Assembly (NCBI GenBank): GCA_037783545.1
Contig: JBBELK010000298.1
Location: forward strand, 3,534,001-3,598,000
Reading direction: 5' to 3'
Source of the DNA: Henricia sp. BOLD:AAB3569
Lineage: Eukaryota; Echinodermata; Asteroidea; Spinulosida; Echinasteridae
DNA: 64,000 bases
Below, one piece after another: positions 30,494 to 43,004 of this stretch. The notes beneath the pieces were generated by a model. The model did not search any database. It had not been told where the DNA came from and saw nothing but the letters and a program-made list of their open reading frames with translations. Both the position numbers and the translations under genes were made by a program. The stretch's first letter is position 1. The number at the start of each line of letters is the position of its first letter.

Positions 30494-32810
30494 CGGCATG
30501 CCGTGAGTTGAATTATTGGCGAACCACCAATAATTCGAAATATCGACAGTAATTGTTCGACAACTAAACGTTGGTCGACTTTTTTGTTGATGTTTTATTT
30601 GAAAGCGAAAAAAAATTTTTTCGAGGTGCCACACACAAAACACCATGTTCTTAGGCTCCCGGCCCTGAGCAAATGTCCGCGAGTATTTTTTTTCTACGCG
30701 TCTTGGGTTTCAGTCTGCATCATGAATTTAATATCATTAAACATTGGGGTTGATTTGTGTCAGGGCAGAATATATCTTTAAGTCAAATTAACAAAAGAGA
30801 TATATCTTACTTTGGCATACCGTGCAGCCTGAAATGGTGGTAGATTTCTTCACCGACCAACTCTGTTGAACAAAATTCAAAAGGAACTGTTAGGGATAGA
30901 GTGTTGGCTATATTAAATGTATAAAATGTATAAACGCCTCCATCCCAACCCCCTTCCCCCTAGCCGAGCTGTGTCTACACAATTACAAACCCCTAAGTTT
31001 CCCTCGAGGGCCGGGTATACACGGTATACAATGCATCCACTCGAGGGTTTGAAACCTCCAAGTTTCCCTCGAGGGAACGGCCGACTCCGCATACCCTTGT
31101 TGTAACCCAAATACTTCCAAAGACAGATTATAAGTGATTGCAAAATTTTTAAAAACAGGAACAATGGCATTAAGTAACTATAAAGAATGATGTTGATGCA
31201 GTTAACACTTTTAAAAACCTAAACAAATACGTGCAACAAATAAGGTGTTTGTGTGTGTTGAATAATGGTAAAAACTCATCTCCAGGCGATTGTTTTCAAA
31301 GCACCTTGTTGGCAGCAGTGTCTCCTATACAAAGGTACTATTTTATACGAAAATCATGTGGTGTTACCATTGATATCGACACTTTTAGTCGAGATTTCCT
31401 TGTCAACTTGTGAAGTAAAACTTTGGGTGAGCTTTTTTTTGTCATTAATTTTGTTTTGTTTTTTAAGGCTTCGTTGAAATTATCGGAGGCTACACCCGTT
31501 GACGCAAACCTTTGATCATGTTTTTTTTTTAAATAGCTTGTGCGGCTTTTTAAAAAATGGACTTAAACTAACCTAAACAATCATATAAAATACATCCCCA
31601 GAATAGCCTATCCACGGGAGGAAAACAGGAAATCTGCAATCTCCAATTTTTGATGTGGAAGCAAAAAGATTGGTGTAATCACACTTTTGGAACCGGATAA
31701 ATTAGTTTACAAAAACATCGGTGGTTTTTTTTTACGATATCCTTGAAAATGTACGGATTGAGAATGCGAAATTTCAGAACGGTAATTAGAAAAATACGAC
31801 AAATAATATAGTATTAAAATATTAACACCCATGGGAAAATGGTGGCTGGTTTACTGGGTCTAAACCACAGGTCTAAATTAAAAACCAATGAACTGTTCTA
31901 CTGCGCTTTAGCAATGGATGTTCAGATTACCAGCGAATGTTTATAGACCCAATTACCCTGGCAACTGACGCCAAACTTTAGTTGACTATAACATAATACA
32001 ATGCGGTAACAATATTATGGTCGACTAAACACATAATTCCAAACTCTGAGGGGTTATTATTATCAGGCCACTTTCTGGAATCTGGGTTACCATATTATCT
32101 TGCCACAGACGACTAGATGTGTTGACAGAGCAATGACAACTGTATAAAACATTACAAAATAGGCCTACGTTTAAGTACAACTATTTTGTGTTTCTATATA
32201 CCCTACTTTTAGTGAGGCATCAGACGGGGTTGTTAATCTGTAATTACATGTAACCCAAATCCTCCGACGGCCAATAGACCGTATCGAATAGCCGCCATCT
32301 TGTGGGGCAGTTTCGTTGTTCCTTGGGGACATGAATGGTTGCACATATTGTGCTTACATACGTTGAACAGTTTAAGTAACAAAATGTGCCCCACGAGATA
32401 CCAGCTATTCGATACGGTCTACGGGCCGTGATTTAATATAGTTAGGCCTACCTGTTTTTGCCAATTTAGCGGCAAATTGTGTAGATTAAACCATTCAAAA
32501 ATCCACTGCGCGTCTAGCTTGCTGAGATGTATGCGTCTAGCTTGCTGAGATGTATGCGTCTAGCTTGCTGAGATGTATACCTCTAGCTGATGAACACGTA
32601 AAGGCGAATATAGGCGTTATCTCTTTAACGTCGAAATCGGGAAGGTCTGGGGGAATTCCAATTTATTGTTTCCGTTGTTTACCTGTAATCCCGGGGGGAC
32701 CACTGCCCATTCAAACCGGACGATATTCGTTACCAACAAAAAAAAATCCACGCAAAAAAGTTGTTTAAATTGTTGGGTTGGTTGTTTGTTTGTTTCGGGT
32801 TTTTTAATGA
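30413..32810 (+). repeat. Tandem duplication of the flank, unit 1
   Basis: Sequence from TTAGACAGGCCACCAGTCCA through the (TTTG)n region matches 34710-36800 in the same orientation with small indels. Unit 1 has an extra block (about 30918-31205), also present in segmental copy 2 (63605-63960) but missing in unit 2. A triplicated TGCGTCTAGCTTGCTGAGAT stretch (32508-32570) is single in unit 2. It contains no supported gene. Confidence 0.85.
32276..32425. mobile_element. MITE with TAGACCGTATCGAATAGC ends
   Basis: TAGACCGTATCGAATAGC at the left is mirrored by GCTATTCGATACGGTCTA at the right. Members also lie at 36305-36458 (duplicated with the flank) and 46088-46232 (independent). It is ~150 bp with no coding capacity. 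Confidence 0.8.
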
Positions 32811-34709
32811 CAAATTGTATTTTTGATCTCTGATTACACCGAACTTACATGTAGGGTCTATGATAGCCTTTAGTCAAGGCTGTCTTGGCGAGTTATATAT
32901 TCGCGCGCATTCAGTTTTCCAACGCTTGAGGAAAGACTAGCACGCACGGACTGTCCGCCCAGACAGCCTTTACCATAGCGTTTTTTGGAGCTTATGTTTT
33001 TCTTTATTTCTGTCTACCGTTTTGGTAGAGGGGTTACGTGCATAATGCACGAGGTCAGGATTCCCCATTGACCAATGAGAAGGTGAACTGTTAAACTGCA
33101 TGACGTCATACGCATAGAAAATTAGGCAGTTGTAGTTTGTAGAAGAATAAAAAGCTAAATATTTCGGGAAACTTAATAAGTCCCAACATATCCCGGCCAA
33201 GAAAATGCTCGCTGGAGATGATCGCGATTTAGGGGAATATTAAATTCACCAAGGCCTACTCGTACTCCCGAACCGGCCGGCCGCACAGTACACCGTGCCG
33301 CGCCGGTATATGCCGCCGGCCGGTCGTCTGCGGCGGCCGCCCTGCTAGTGCATGGCAATGCCGCACGGTGCATTGTTTGTTGTTTTGCGTACAATGTATG
33401 ATGTACTAAGGCAATGAAGCATGGCATAAAAAAAAATTCAACAAAATCTTACTGCAAAAGAAAATTTTCTTACTGCTAAAATTGCTTCTTTGTCACCCAA
33501 TTTGTCACCCTCTCTGGAGCATTTATCATGTCATATTTAAAAGGATTTATTAGTGATATTTAAATTTATATATACCCTGAACAAACAGTTCCTTACTATT
33601 TGTTACGATAAACAAGTTCAAATGTCTGTCAACCTGCGACAAGCCACGACAATTACTTACAACAACTTACAACAACTCTTAAGTTACGATTATACTTACG
33701 AAAAACACTGCCACTGTGTGACAATTGTACTAGCTGGCTCTGGTGATCTTTATAAATCATAAATTTTGGGAATTTCAAAGCCAAATCGCACAGTGGGAGC
33801 TAAGCCGGTATTCCGCTGTGCAATATTTTCTTACGACTAGTCGCAATTATCTTAAGATATAACAGGTACAATTTCGTAGCGTCTCGCAGGTTGTCACAGA
33901 CTTTTGTACAGTTTTTGGTCACCCACTGCATGATTTGCCACAATTTGTTGCGACTGCGACACATGCAAAAGTAGGAAGTATTGTACGTGTCGTAAGGATT
34001 CTCAGCCACTTCACGACATATCTTTTAATTTGCAAATTCTAACGCTTACGATATGGTTACAATGTGCAATTTATTCCGAAAACATACAAATTTTTCCCTT
34101 TATTTTTGTTAGCTTAGCGCTTATCGTATTGTAACGATATATGCATTTTCAGTATACAAATGTCTGCGATTCATTACGATTCATTACGATGACAGTGCGA
34201 ATCTACGACATCTGCGACTTGTTCAGAAACATACAAATGTCTGCGATCATGATTACGCATTGTGCGATTCATTACAATTCCTTAAAATGTAGTTACGATG
34301 ACAGTACAAATCAACAACATCTGCGACAAGCCACGACCACTTACGATACTCCATGACGCGGCGGGCGGTCTGTGCGTAAGTGCGACAACATCTTCGAAAA
34401 GCTGTGTTTTACGTAACCCTCCCACTTTGCGATATATCGTATAAAAAGTTGCAGGTAATCTCAGCAAAATTGAACAGTGAAATTTGTGCTTGTATTTTGA
34501 AATTTTTGCTTCCAAACACAAAATATGGTAGTCGACAGGCCCAAACCGATTATCCTTGCAACTTGAGAAAAACCTAGGAGAAAAGTCAGATTTTGTTCAA
34601 ATTAATTGTCATATGGGCTATAGGTTTTGTACACGGGGTGCAAGGACGACTTGAGCCAGGAACGACTTGTCTCGGGGACGACTTGACCTGGGGATGACTT
34701 GACCTGAAT
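32811..34709. other. Non-coding spacer between the tandem flank copies
   Basis: 33260-33350 is a GC- and CpG-rich patch (CCGGCCGGCCG, GCGGCGGCCGCC) in otherwise AT-rich DNA. 33630-34350 is rich in the words TGCGACAAGCCACGAC, TTACGAT and CATACAAATGTCTGCGA, so it is a degenerate low-complexity repeat with similar sequence at its two ends. 34640-34705 has four GGACGACTTG-type units. No gene is supported. Confidence 0.5.
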
Positions 34710-36800
34710 AAATTAGACAGGCCACCAGTCCAGAGGGCGCGCGTACGCTGCGCATTACAAACCAAACAAGATAAGTCAGACTTGGGCAAGTCTGCGGCAT
34801 GCCGTGAGTTGAATTATTGGCGAACCACCAATAATTTGAAATATCGACAGTAATTGTTGGACAATTAATCGTTGGTCGACTTTTTTCCTTGATGTCTCAT
34901 GCATTTGAAAGAAAAAAAACGTTTGTATTTCTAGAAAAATATCAATTTAAAAATAAAATTATTTTCCGAGGTGCCACACCCAAAACTTTAAACACCAAGT
35001 CGTTAGGCTCCCTGCCCTGAGCAAATGTCCGCAACTAGTTTTTTTTTCTCCGTCTTGGGCTTTAGTCTGCATGATATGAATTCAATATCATTAAACCTTA
35101 AGGTTGGTTTGTGTCAGGGCAGAATTATCTTTAAGTCAAATTAACAAAAAAGATATATCTTACTTTGGCATACCATGCAGCCTGAGATTTCTTCACCGAC
35201 CAACTCTGTTGAACAAAATTCAAAAGGAACTGTTAGGGATAGAGTGTTGGCTATATTAAACACTTTAAAAAACCTAAAAAAATACGTGCATGGTCTTTGT
35301 GTGTGTTAAATAATGGTAAAAACTCATCTCCAGGCGATTGTTTTCAAAGCACCTTGTTGGCAGCAGTGTCTCCTATACAAAGGTACTAGTTTATACGAAA
35401 ATGTGGTATTACCATTGATATCGACACTTAGTCGATATTTCCTTGTCAACTTGTGAAGTAAAACTTCGGGTGAGCTTTTTTCTGTCATTAATTTTGTTTT
35501 GTTTTTTAAGTCTTCGTTGAAAATATCGGAGGCTTTTGATCATGTCGTTTAAAAAAAATAGCTTCTGCGGCTTTTTAAAAAATGGACTTAAACTAACATA
35601 AACAATCATATAAAATACCTCCCCAGAATACTATCCACGGGGGGGGGGGGGGGGGAAACAGTTGATGTGGAAGCAAAAAGATTGGTGTAATCACACTACG
35701 TATGCTTTTGGAACCGGATAAATTAGTTTACAAAAACATCGGTGGTTTTTTTTTTACGATATCCTTAAAAATGTACGGATTGAGAATGCGAAATTTCAGA
35801 ACGGTAATGAGAAAAATACGACAAATAATATAGTATTAAAATCTTAACACCCATGGGAAAATGGTGGCTGGTTTACTGTGTCTAAACCACAGGTCTAAAC
35901 TAAAAACAAATGAACTGTTCTACAGCGCTTTAGCAATGCATGTTCAGATTACCAGCGAATGTTTATAGACCTAATTACCCTAGCAACTGACGCCAAACTT
36001 TAGTTGACTATAACATAATACAATGCTTACAATGAGGTAACAATATTATGGTGGACCAAACACATAATTCCAAACTTTGAGGGGTTTATATTATCAAGCC
36101 ACTTTCGGGAATCTGGGTTACCATATTATCTTGCCACAGACGACTAGATGTGTTGACTGAGAGCAATGACAACTGTATAAAACAAAACAAAATGGGCCTA
36201 CGTTTAAGTACAACTATTTTGTGTTTCTATATACCCTACTTTTAGTGAGGCATCAGACGGAGTTGTTAATCTGTAATTACATGTAACCCGAATCTTCCGA
36301 CGGCCAATAGACCGTATCGAATAGCCGCCATCTTGTGGGGCAGTTTCGTTGTTTCTTGGGGACATGAATGGTTGCACATATTGTGCTTAGTACGTTGAAC
36401 AGTTTAAGTAACAAAAGGTGACCCACAAGATAGCAGCTTTTCGATACGGTCTATATGGCCGTGATTTCATATAGTTACCTACCTCTTTTTGCCACTTTAG
36501 CGGCAAATTTTGTAGATTTAACCGTTCAAAATCTCCACTGCGCGTCTAGCTTGCTGAGATGTATATACTGTATCTGATGAACACGTAAAGGCGAATAGGC
36601 GTTATCTCTTTATGTCGAAATCGGGAAGGTCTGGGGGAATTCCAATTTATTGTTTCTGTGGTTTACCTGTAATCCCGGGGGACCACTGCCCATTCAAACC
36701 GAACGCGATCCGTTACCAAGTTGTTTATTTATTTGTTGGGTTTGTTTGTTTGTTTGGGTTTTTTAATGACAAATTGTATTTGTTATCCCTGATTACACCG
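34710..36800 (+). repeat. Tandem duplication of the flank, unit 2
   Basis: It matches 30413-32810 in the same order. It starts in the middle of the hairpin MITE, so the breakpoint falls inside that palindrome. It also holds a poly-G run of about 16 (35640-35656) not seen in unit 1. Confidence 0.85.
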
Positions 36801-38436
36801 AACTTACATGTAGGGTTTATGAGAGCTAGGATAGGATGATCACATGTTTCGTTTGTGAGTGTAGGGCCCCTGGTGGGTGCGGTCGGCCGGGAGCGAATTT
36901 TTCTCTTTTTTAAAACGACATATCACCTTGTGAATTTGGACGATTTGGTGACTTGAGTAGAGTCTATACACGCCGAGTGTCTCATTCACTTGGTCTTTTC
37001 CGAACTGACATGCAAATCTCATTTCAGCCCTGATGTACGTAATACCAAATCAAACAACGTGACATCAGGACAATATTATAACCGTTTTATTCTAGGATGG
37101 CGGCAGTCACATACGCCCACTTTAAGTAGATTGTTCTATAATGCGATATACATGTAATAAACATTACAAAAATCTCGCTCTGGAAAAGCGCAATCACGGT
37201 TTATCAAACTAGTTAAACCAACATTAGGGTGGGTGGGGGCGGGGCGGGGGGGGGGGGGGGTGGGGGGGGGGGGGGGGTTGACATTGCGTACACCATGCGT
37301 AGGCCTACCTGTAGAGGGGAGGGGGTCCAAGCCAATGCGTATGTACGCAAACCGGAAATGTATTTTTAGTAAATCGGGAAAGGATGGACAAGTTGACCAT
37401 GGCTTCAGACCTTATGTACAAAACATATTAGACAAGCCACACATTTTTCTCACTCCTCAATTTAGGTTTTCCCATTAAATCTGCAGTTTAATGATGCTTA
37501 ATGTGTCATTTTAAGTATAAAAAAAACGCAAAAGAAATCTATACATGTCATTTATTTCAGACTTAGGTGGCGACATGCGAATCGTACTACATGTAGTAGT
37601 ATAGCACTATACATGTATTACTGAACCATTTTTACCAATGCTTACCAAACGAAATATAACGGTCTTACTTATAAATACTCAATCATACAAAAATACATTC
37701 TTTAAAGAATGGCATATAATATTGGCGGCAGCGAAGCACGTCTAGCGCCGATTCCGCAATTTATTTCAAATCTCATGTTTGAACAAACCTAGTATTACAA
37801 TTTAAAGTCTTATTCAAAACAAAACAAATCAACACTTTGATAATACCAGTCAAGTTATGAATATTACTCAAAATATATACATGTAAATTTGTCAACTTGT
37901 GCATACGTGGTGCATGCACCTACACGTATAACAAATACTGCACATATAATTGACCAGAATAATTTCATCACGTAATTTCTATTGAAAATGTTATTACATG
38001 TATTCCTGTTGAAAACCTTTGCACTGCTGTACTGCAAACATCATTGAAAATTAAGGTATATGTTAAAGTTATCTCTCAGTTGAACTATTTAACACAATTA
38101 TATATATTGTGTCAACACTGTTGTCTGCTTGTAAATCCATACTTCATTAATATTAAACCAGCTTAAATTATGAAACTTTTCCAAATGATTGGCAAAGAAA
38201 AACGATTTGGAGAAATGCGACGTCCAGGAAAAAAACAGAGATAAAACTCGTTTAAAAATTCTCTGAAAACCTGTACCCAAAAACAGTCAGCACTCTTCTC
38301 TGTGAAGGTGTTGGGCTTCACCTAAAACATGTTTTCAAGAAATTGTCAATAGTTGTAATATCTCGTACAAAAAACGAGGTGACCTGTGTGAAGTGCTCGC
38401 TAGAACCATGGAGGAAGAAACATTCCTCCATGCTAG
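36801..38436. other. Non-coding stretch with poly-G tract (37235-37277)
   Basis: 37235-37277 is nearly pure G. About 37660-37735 (CTCAATCATACAAAAATACA, GGCATATAATATTGGCGGC) is repeated in direct orientation at about 38900-38965. A 60-codon minus-strand frame at 36840-37022 has no recognised family. Nothing else is supported. Confidence 0.4.
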
Positions 38437-38448
38437 AACTGAATACAT

Positions 38449-38737
38449 GTTGTTGTTGTTGTTGTATATTTTATGGCATCTTCGGCAACTAAGGCCCTTT
38501 ATGCCATTAACTACACGGTTTTAGCTTTAACTATACTATATTATCAACTTGAGATGACGAAGAAGGAGTTGCAGTTTTAGAAGTGGGAGGAAAACCCCCA
38601 GAGAAATGCCCCAAGGGAAAACCCACGCGGTCAAGTAGGGACTGCAAACCCAATCCACATACACGCCCCGGATTCGAACCCGGGACCCCAGAGGTGAAAG
38701 GCGAGGAAAGAACCCGTACGCCAACCCGACCGCCCCC
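38449..38737 (-). mobile_element. tRNA-derived SINE, family 1, minus-strand copy with 12 bp duplication
   Basis: AACTGAATACAT flanks both ends exactly (38437-38448 and 38738-38749). On the minus strand the head carries GGGTTGGCGTACGGGTTC and CCCGGGTTCGAATCC (box B), and the tail is CAACAACAACAA. It is close to the copy at 1778-2060. The long direct repeat and internal promoter are the marks of a LINE-mobilised SINE. Confidence 0.93.
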
Positions 38738-38749
38738 AACTGAATACAT

Positions 38750-39424
38750 TTTGTTCCACTCTTCTATTTATACCCTGCACCAGCAGTTACTTAACACATT
38801 ACTGCACCACTGAACACCTGGCAACGCGGTATGCGTCGTTGTTCGAATTCCTAAGACAATTATTTCTTGCTATACTGCGAACCGTGGGAAATGAATAGTC
38901 TTACTTATACTCAATCATACAAAAATACACTTTAAAGAATGGCGTATAATATTGGCGGCCAATCAGTCAGCCAAATATCAAGCAAATCGACCTGTGCAGT
39001 AGTGAGATTTTCGCCCCAGAATATCACCAAAATCGGCAGTTGGTGGGCGCCGTCAACTACCGTGTCTTGATTCAAGACTCCAATACGGGCATGGCCATAG
39101 GCATAACAAAGCCCATGCCTATAGCGCCCTCATGTTCTGCCTGGTACTGTTTAATGTCAGTTGAGGCCACCCTGCTGTTTAGTCTGCTCTTGAAGGACAA
39201 GATAAATATATAACGCTTGAATTTAAGACTAACCAAGAAAAAATAACGTGCTTCCTGCCAAAGAGGGCGCTTTGCACACGTCACAATTTTTAAAGGTGCA
39301 TCTAATTATTTTCATAGACGATTCCGCACGTAAATTTGACGTATTTTAATAAGCATAAAACAGCAACCGCTTCATGAATTTTTGCAACAAATGTATTTTT
39401 GAAATCAGTTTCAACTTGTCTGTT
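38750..39424. other. Short non-coding stretch
   Basis: It carries the second copy of the CTCAATCATACAAAAATACA direct repeat (about 38900-38965). No gene seen. Confidence 0.35.
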
Positions 39425-42400
39425 AGTCTGGGAGCATGTGCACTCCCGTGGGAATTTTGTGGTGAAAGCAAACTACCACTTTAGATTGGTCGAAGGAACC
39501 CTAAGGAACACCAAAACACATGTTGACAATCGCGGAAATTGCTGTGAGTCACCCTGTGAATTTTAAAACAAAATTAGCAAAAATCCCATTTGTTTGTGTA
39601 TATATACGGTTAAAAAGGTGCAAATTATACTCTGACCGAAAGATTGAGCAGCCTAATGTAATATTTTATCGGTATTGTGTGTAAACACTTATTGTGACAA
39701 GGCTAACTGCACCAGCCTTGATAAGAGCCGCTGAGGCAGGGTGCGCCACTCTGCCTGAAGTGCCTTCTAGATGGGTACGGTTGTATATTTATGGGGAAAA
39801 AAGTACCCTAACCCGAAACAAATTCTAACAAAAGGTTTCTCAAAGGTTTTTGGTCCTAGTAATTGTGGTGAATGAAAGCAAAAGTCCACCAAAATCAACC
39901 CACTGGAAATGGTTGGAATCTGGGTCAAATCCAAGATGGCCAAGAAAATCGCTGAAATGGCTGTAACATCTTTAACATTTGGAGTATTTTAATGTCTACC
40001 CGAGGGTTTTCAGGGCCTGGGAATTCACTAGTATCCATGAAATGTCAATGCAACATGTGACAAACAATAACAACCAAAAACTCAAAATGGCGGTCATTAT
40101 TACGTGGCATGGTATGAGAATAACTTATCTACATGTAACTCAGTGCTGATGTAGCTTCGTTTACTGGTCAGTAATGTACATAACATCATGCCTTCCTGTG
40201 GTATGGCTGGCTGCATATAGCCACCATACAAGCCACCCTGCCAGAATTGCCTCTCTTAATTACAACATGCACATTTAGGATTGTTTTTAAGACGCGCGAT
40301 TCAGGAGGTCAGCTCATCCCACGCAGGTATAATCAGGATAAAAATCCAACAAACATGGCCAGCCCAGCCCACCCTGAAGCCATTCCAAACCAAGCCCGTG
40401 GCAAAACCTGCCCAAAGCCATTCCGACCCTGCCCAATGCCATCCTGGCCCGGCCCGAAGTACTCTATTCCGGCCTGGCCCAAAGCCCTCCATCCCAGGTC
40501 ACCCTGAAGCCCTCTCAGCCCAGCTCGCAGCACCAAATCCAAGCCCGAGGCCATTCCAGCCCAGCACGAAGCCTTTACAACACAGCCCAAAGCCCTCCCA
40601 GCCCTCCCAGCCCAGCCCGATAACCCTCTCAGCCCAGACGGAAGCCCTGAAGCCCAGCCCGAAGCCTTCCAAGCCCAGCCCGAAGCCTTCCAAACCCAGC
40701 CCGAAGCCTTCCAAACCCAGCCCGAAGCCTTCCAAGCCAAGCCCGAAGCCTTCCAAGCCCAGCCCGAAGCCACCCCAGCCCATCCTGAAGCCCTCAAGCC
40801 CAGCCCGAAGACCTCAAGCCCAGCCCAAAGCCACCCCAACCTAGCCCAAACCCTTTTCAAGCCCAGCCCGAAGCCCTCCCAGCCCAGCCCGATAACCCTT
40901 CAAGCCTGATAACCCTCCCAGCCAGCCCGAAGCCCTGAAGCCCAGCCCGAAACCATCTCAGCCCAGCCTGAAGCCTTCCCAGCCCAGCCGGAAGCCCTGA
41001 AGCCCAGCCCGAAGCCTTCCCAGCCCAGCCGGAAGCCCTGAAGCCCAGCCCGAAGTCTTCCAAGCCCAGCCCGAAGGATTCCAACCCAGTCTGAAGCCAT
41101 CCCAGCCCAGCCCAAAGCCTTTCCAACCCAGCCTGAAGCCCTCCCAGCCCAGCCCGACAACCCTCCCAGCCCGATAACCCTCCCAGCCAGCCCGAAGCCC
41201 TGAAGCCCAGCCGGAAGCTATCCCAGCCCTGCCCGAAGCCATCCCAGCCCAGCCCGATAACCCTCCAAGCCAGCCCGAAGCCCTGAGGCCCAGCCCGAAA
41301 CCATCTCAGCCCAGCCTGAAGCCTTCCCAGCCCAGCCGGAAGCCCTGAAGCCCAGCCCGAAGTCTTCCAAGCCCAGCCCGAAGGATTCCAACCCAGCCTG
41401 AAGCCATCCCAGCCCAGCCCAAAGCCTTTCCAACCCAGCCTGAAGCCCTCCCAGCCCAGCCCGACAACCCTCCCAGCCCGATAACCCTCCCAGCCAGCCC
41501 GAAGCCCTGAAGCCCAGCCGGAAGCTATCCCAGCCCTGCCCGAAGCCATCCCAGCCTAGCCCGATAACCCTCCAAGCCAGCCCGAAGCCCTGAGGCCCAG
41601 CCCGAAACCATCTCAGCCCAGCCCGAAGCCTTTCCAGCCCAGCCTGATGCCCTCCCAGCCCAGCCCGAGAACCCTTCCAGCCCGATAACCCTCCCAGCCA
41701 GCCCGAAGCCCTGAAGCCCAGCCCGAAGCCCTCCCAGCCCAACCCGAAGCCCTCCAAGCCTAGCCCGAAGCCTTCCGAGCCCAGCCCGAGTCCTTCCAAG
41801 CCCAGCCCGAGTCTTTCCAAGCCCAGCCCGAAGCCCTCCCAGCCCTGCTGAAGCCTTGAAGCCCAGCCTGAAGCCCTGAAGCCCAGCCCGAAGCCTTCCA
41901 GGCCGAGCCCGAAGCCCTCGAAGCCCTCCAAACCGAGCCCAAAGCCCTCCCAGCCCAGCCCAAAGCCTTCAGCCCAGCCCGAAGCCTTCCAAGCCCAGCC
42001 CAAACCCCTCGAGCCCAGCCCAAAGCCTTCTGAGCACAGTCTGAAGCCCTCCAAACTGATCCCAAAGCTCTCCCAGCCCAGCCCAAATTTAGCCATCCCA
42101 GTCCAGCCCGAAGCCATCCTTCCCCAGCCCTGACCAGCCGAGCCCGAAGCCAACCATACAATCACAGCCCTGCCCAGCCCCAGTCCAAAACCGGCCCAGC
42201 CCAGCCCAGCCTTAGCCCAGCCCCATCCTGGGCCAATACAGGACAAGGCACTGATCGACAACCACTCTGGAAACGCCTTCAAAACAGTTCCGCTGGTCCA
42301 GGTGTAACTGTGATTGATACGGTACAAGCAATGCGCGAGATAAGCTGACCTCCTGAATAGCACGTCTCAAAACGGCCCTAAAAGTGCTGGTTCTAAAGGG

Positions 42401-42755
42401 GCATTTCTGGCAGAGTGGCGCACCCTGCCTTAGAGGCTCTTATGAAGGCTGGTGCAGTTAGCCTTGAAAGGAGAGATGTTCACACACATTACTGGCTGAT
42501 AAAACGTGTTACATCCCTCAACCTTCTCGATTTTTCAGTAAGAAAGTTCTGATTAGAACCGCATATGTACAAAACAATGACAATTTTGCTAAGTTTGTTG
42601 TAACATTCACAGGGTGACTCAGAGCAATTTTCAGGATTGTCAACATGTGTTTTGGGGTTCCTCAGGGTCTCCTCGACCAATCTAAAGTGGTAGTTTGCTT
42701 TCACCACAAAATTCCCACGGGGGCCTATTTTGTTGCATATGCTCCCCGACTATGT
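39425..42755. mobile_element. 3.3 kb inverted-repeat element carrying a minisatellite
   Basis: 39425-39770 is mirrored at 42415-42755. Matching blocks are CCGTGGGAATTTTGTGGTGAAAGCAAACTACC, CACATGTTGACAAT, AGTCACCCTGTGAA, GGCTAACTGCACCAGCCTT and GGGTGCGCCACTCTGCC (or complements). A second inverted pair lies inside, GATTCAGGAGGTCAGCT (about 40300) and its complement (about 42345), closely bracketing the minisatellite. No transposase is visible. It is a candidate non-autonomous DNA element whose centre has been filled by a tandem array. Confidence 0.75.
40360..42230. repeat. 1.9 kb minisatellite of CCCAGCCCGAAGCC-type units
   Basis: Irregular repeats of a ~12-21 bp unit (CAGCCCGAAGCC plus CTCC or TTCC) with higher-order repeats of about 300 bp; for example 40915-41230 closely matches 41275-41530. 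Because the units are often multiples of three, several frames on both strands stay open for up to 381 codons (proline/serine/lysine on plus; glycine/tryptophan/leucine on minus). These are not supported as genes: no start context, no non-repetitive domain, and several frames are open at once. Confidence 0.9.
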
Positions 42756-43004
42756 TGTGTGAAAGTGGTTTTAACTCAAAATAGAAATTTTGAATTATAT
42801 TTCCAAGTCACTATATATCTGAAACATGGACTCTCTACCAACGACACATATCCCTCCTTTGTCAAATTCAACAGTGGTGTCTCTGTGCCATTTTAAGTAT
42901 CAGATACACTGATCCAGTGACCAATGATGACGCAATGCATGGATCAAGCCAACTTACCAGACGCCGAGATCCTCCTTCGTACAACCATGGCGGAACACAG
43001 TAAA

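Larger units (their letters stand above)
15329..31230 (+). repeat. Segmental duplication, copy 1
   Basis: Sequence from GAGTCCATACCG at 15329 onward matches 49345 onward in the same orientation. Conserved, in order: the TTTAATACTTT minisatellite, a palindromic MITE, a TAGTCTGGT-ended element with two minisatellites, the minus-strand receptor-like gene, its 5' region, and the flank to at least 31110. The main block missing from copy 2 is 22257-28007, the decayed DIRS element. The right limit is not sharp because homology fades and the flank is also repeated at 34710-36800. Confidence 0.9.

Noticed and set aside
40281-42363. Long open frames on both strands (187-381 codons)
   Set aside because: They are produced by a 12-21 bp minisatellite whose units keep frame; several frames are open together and none has a non-repetitive domain.
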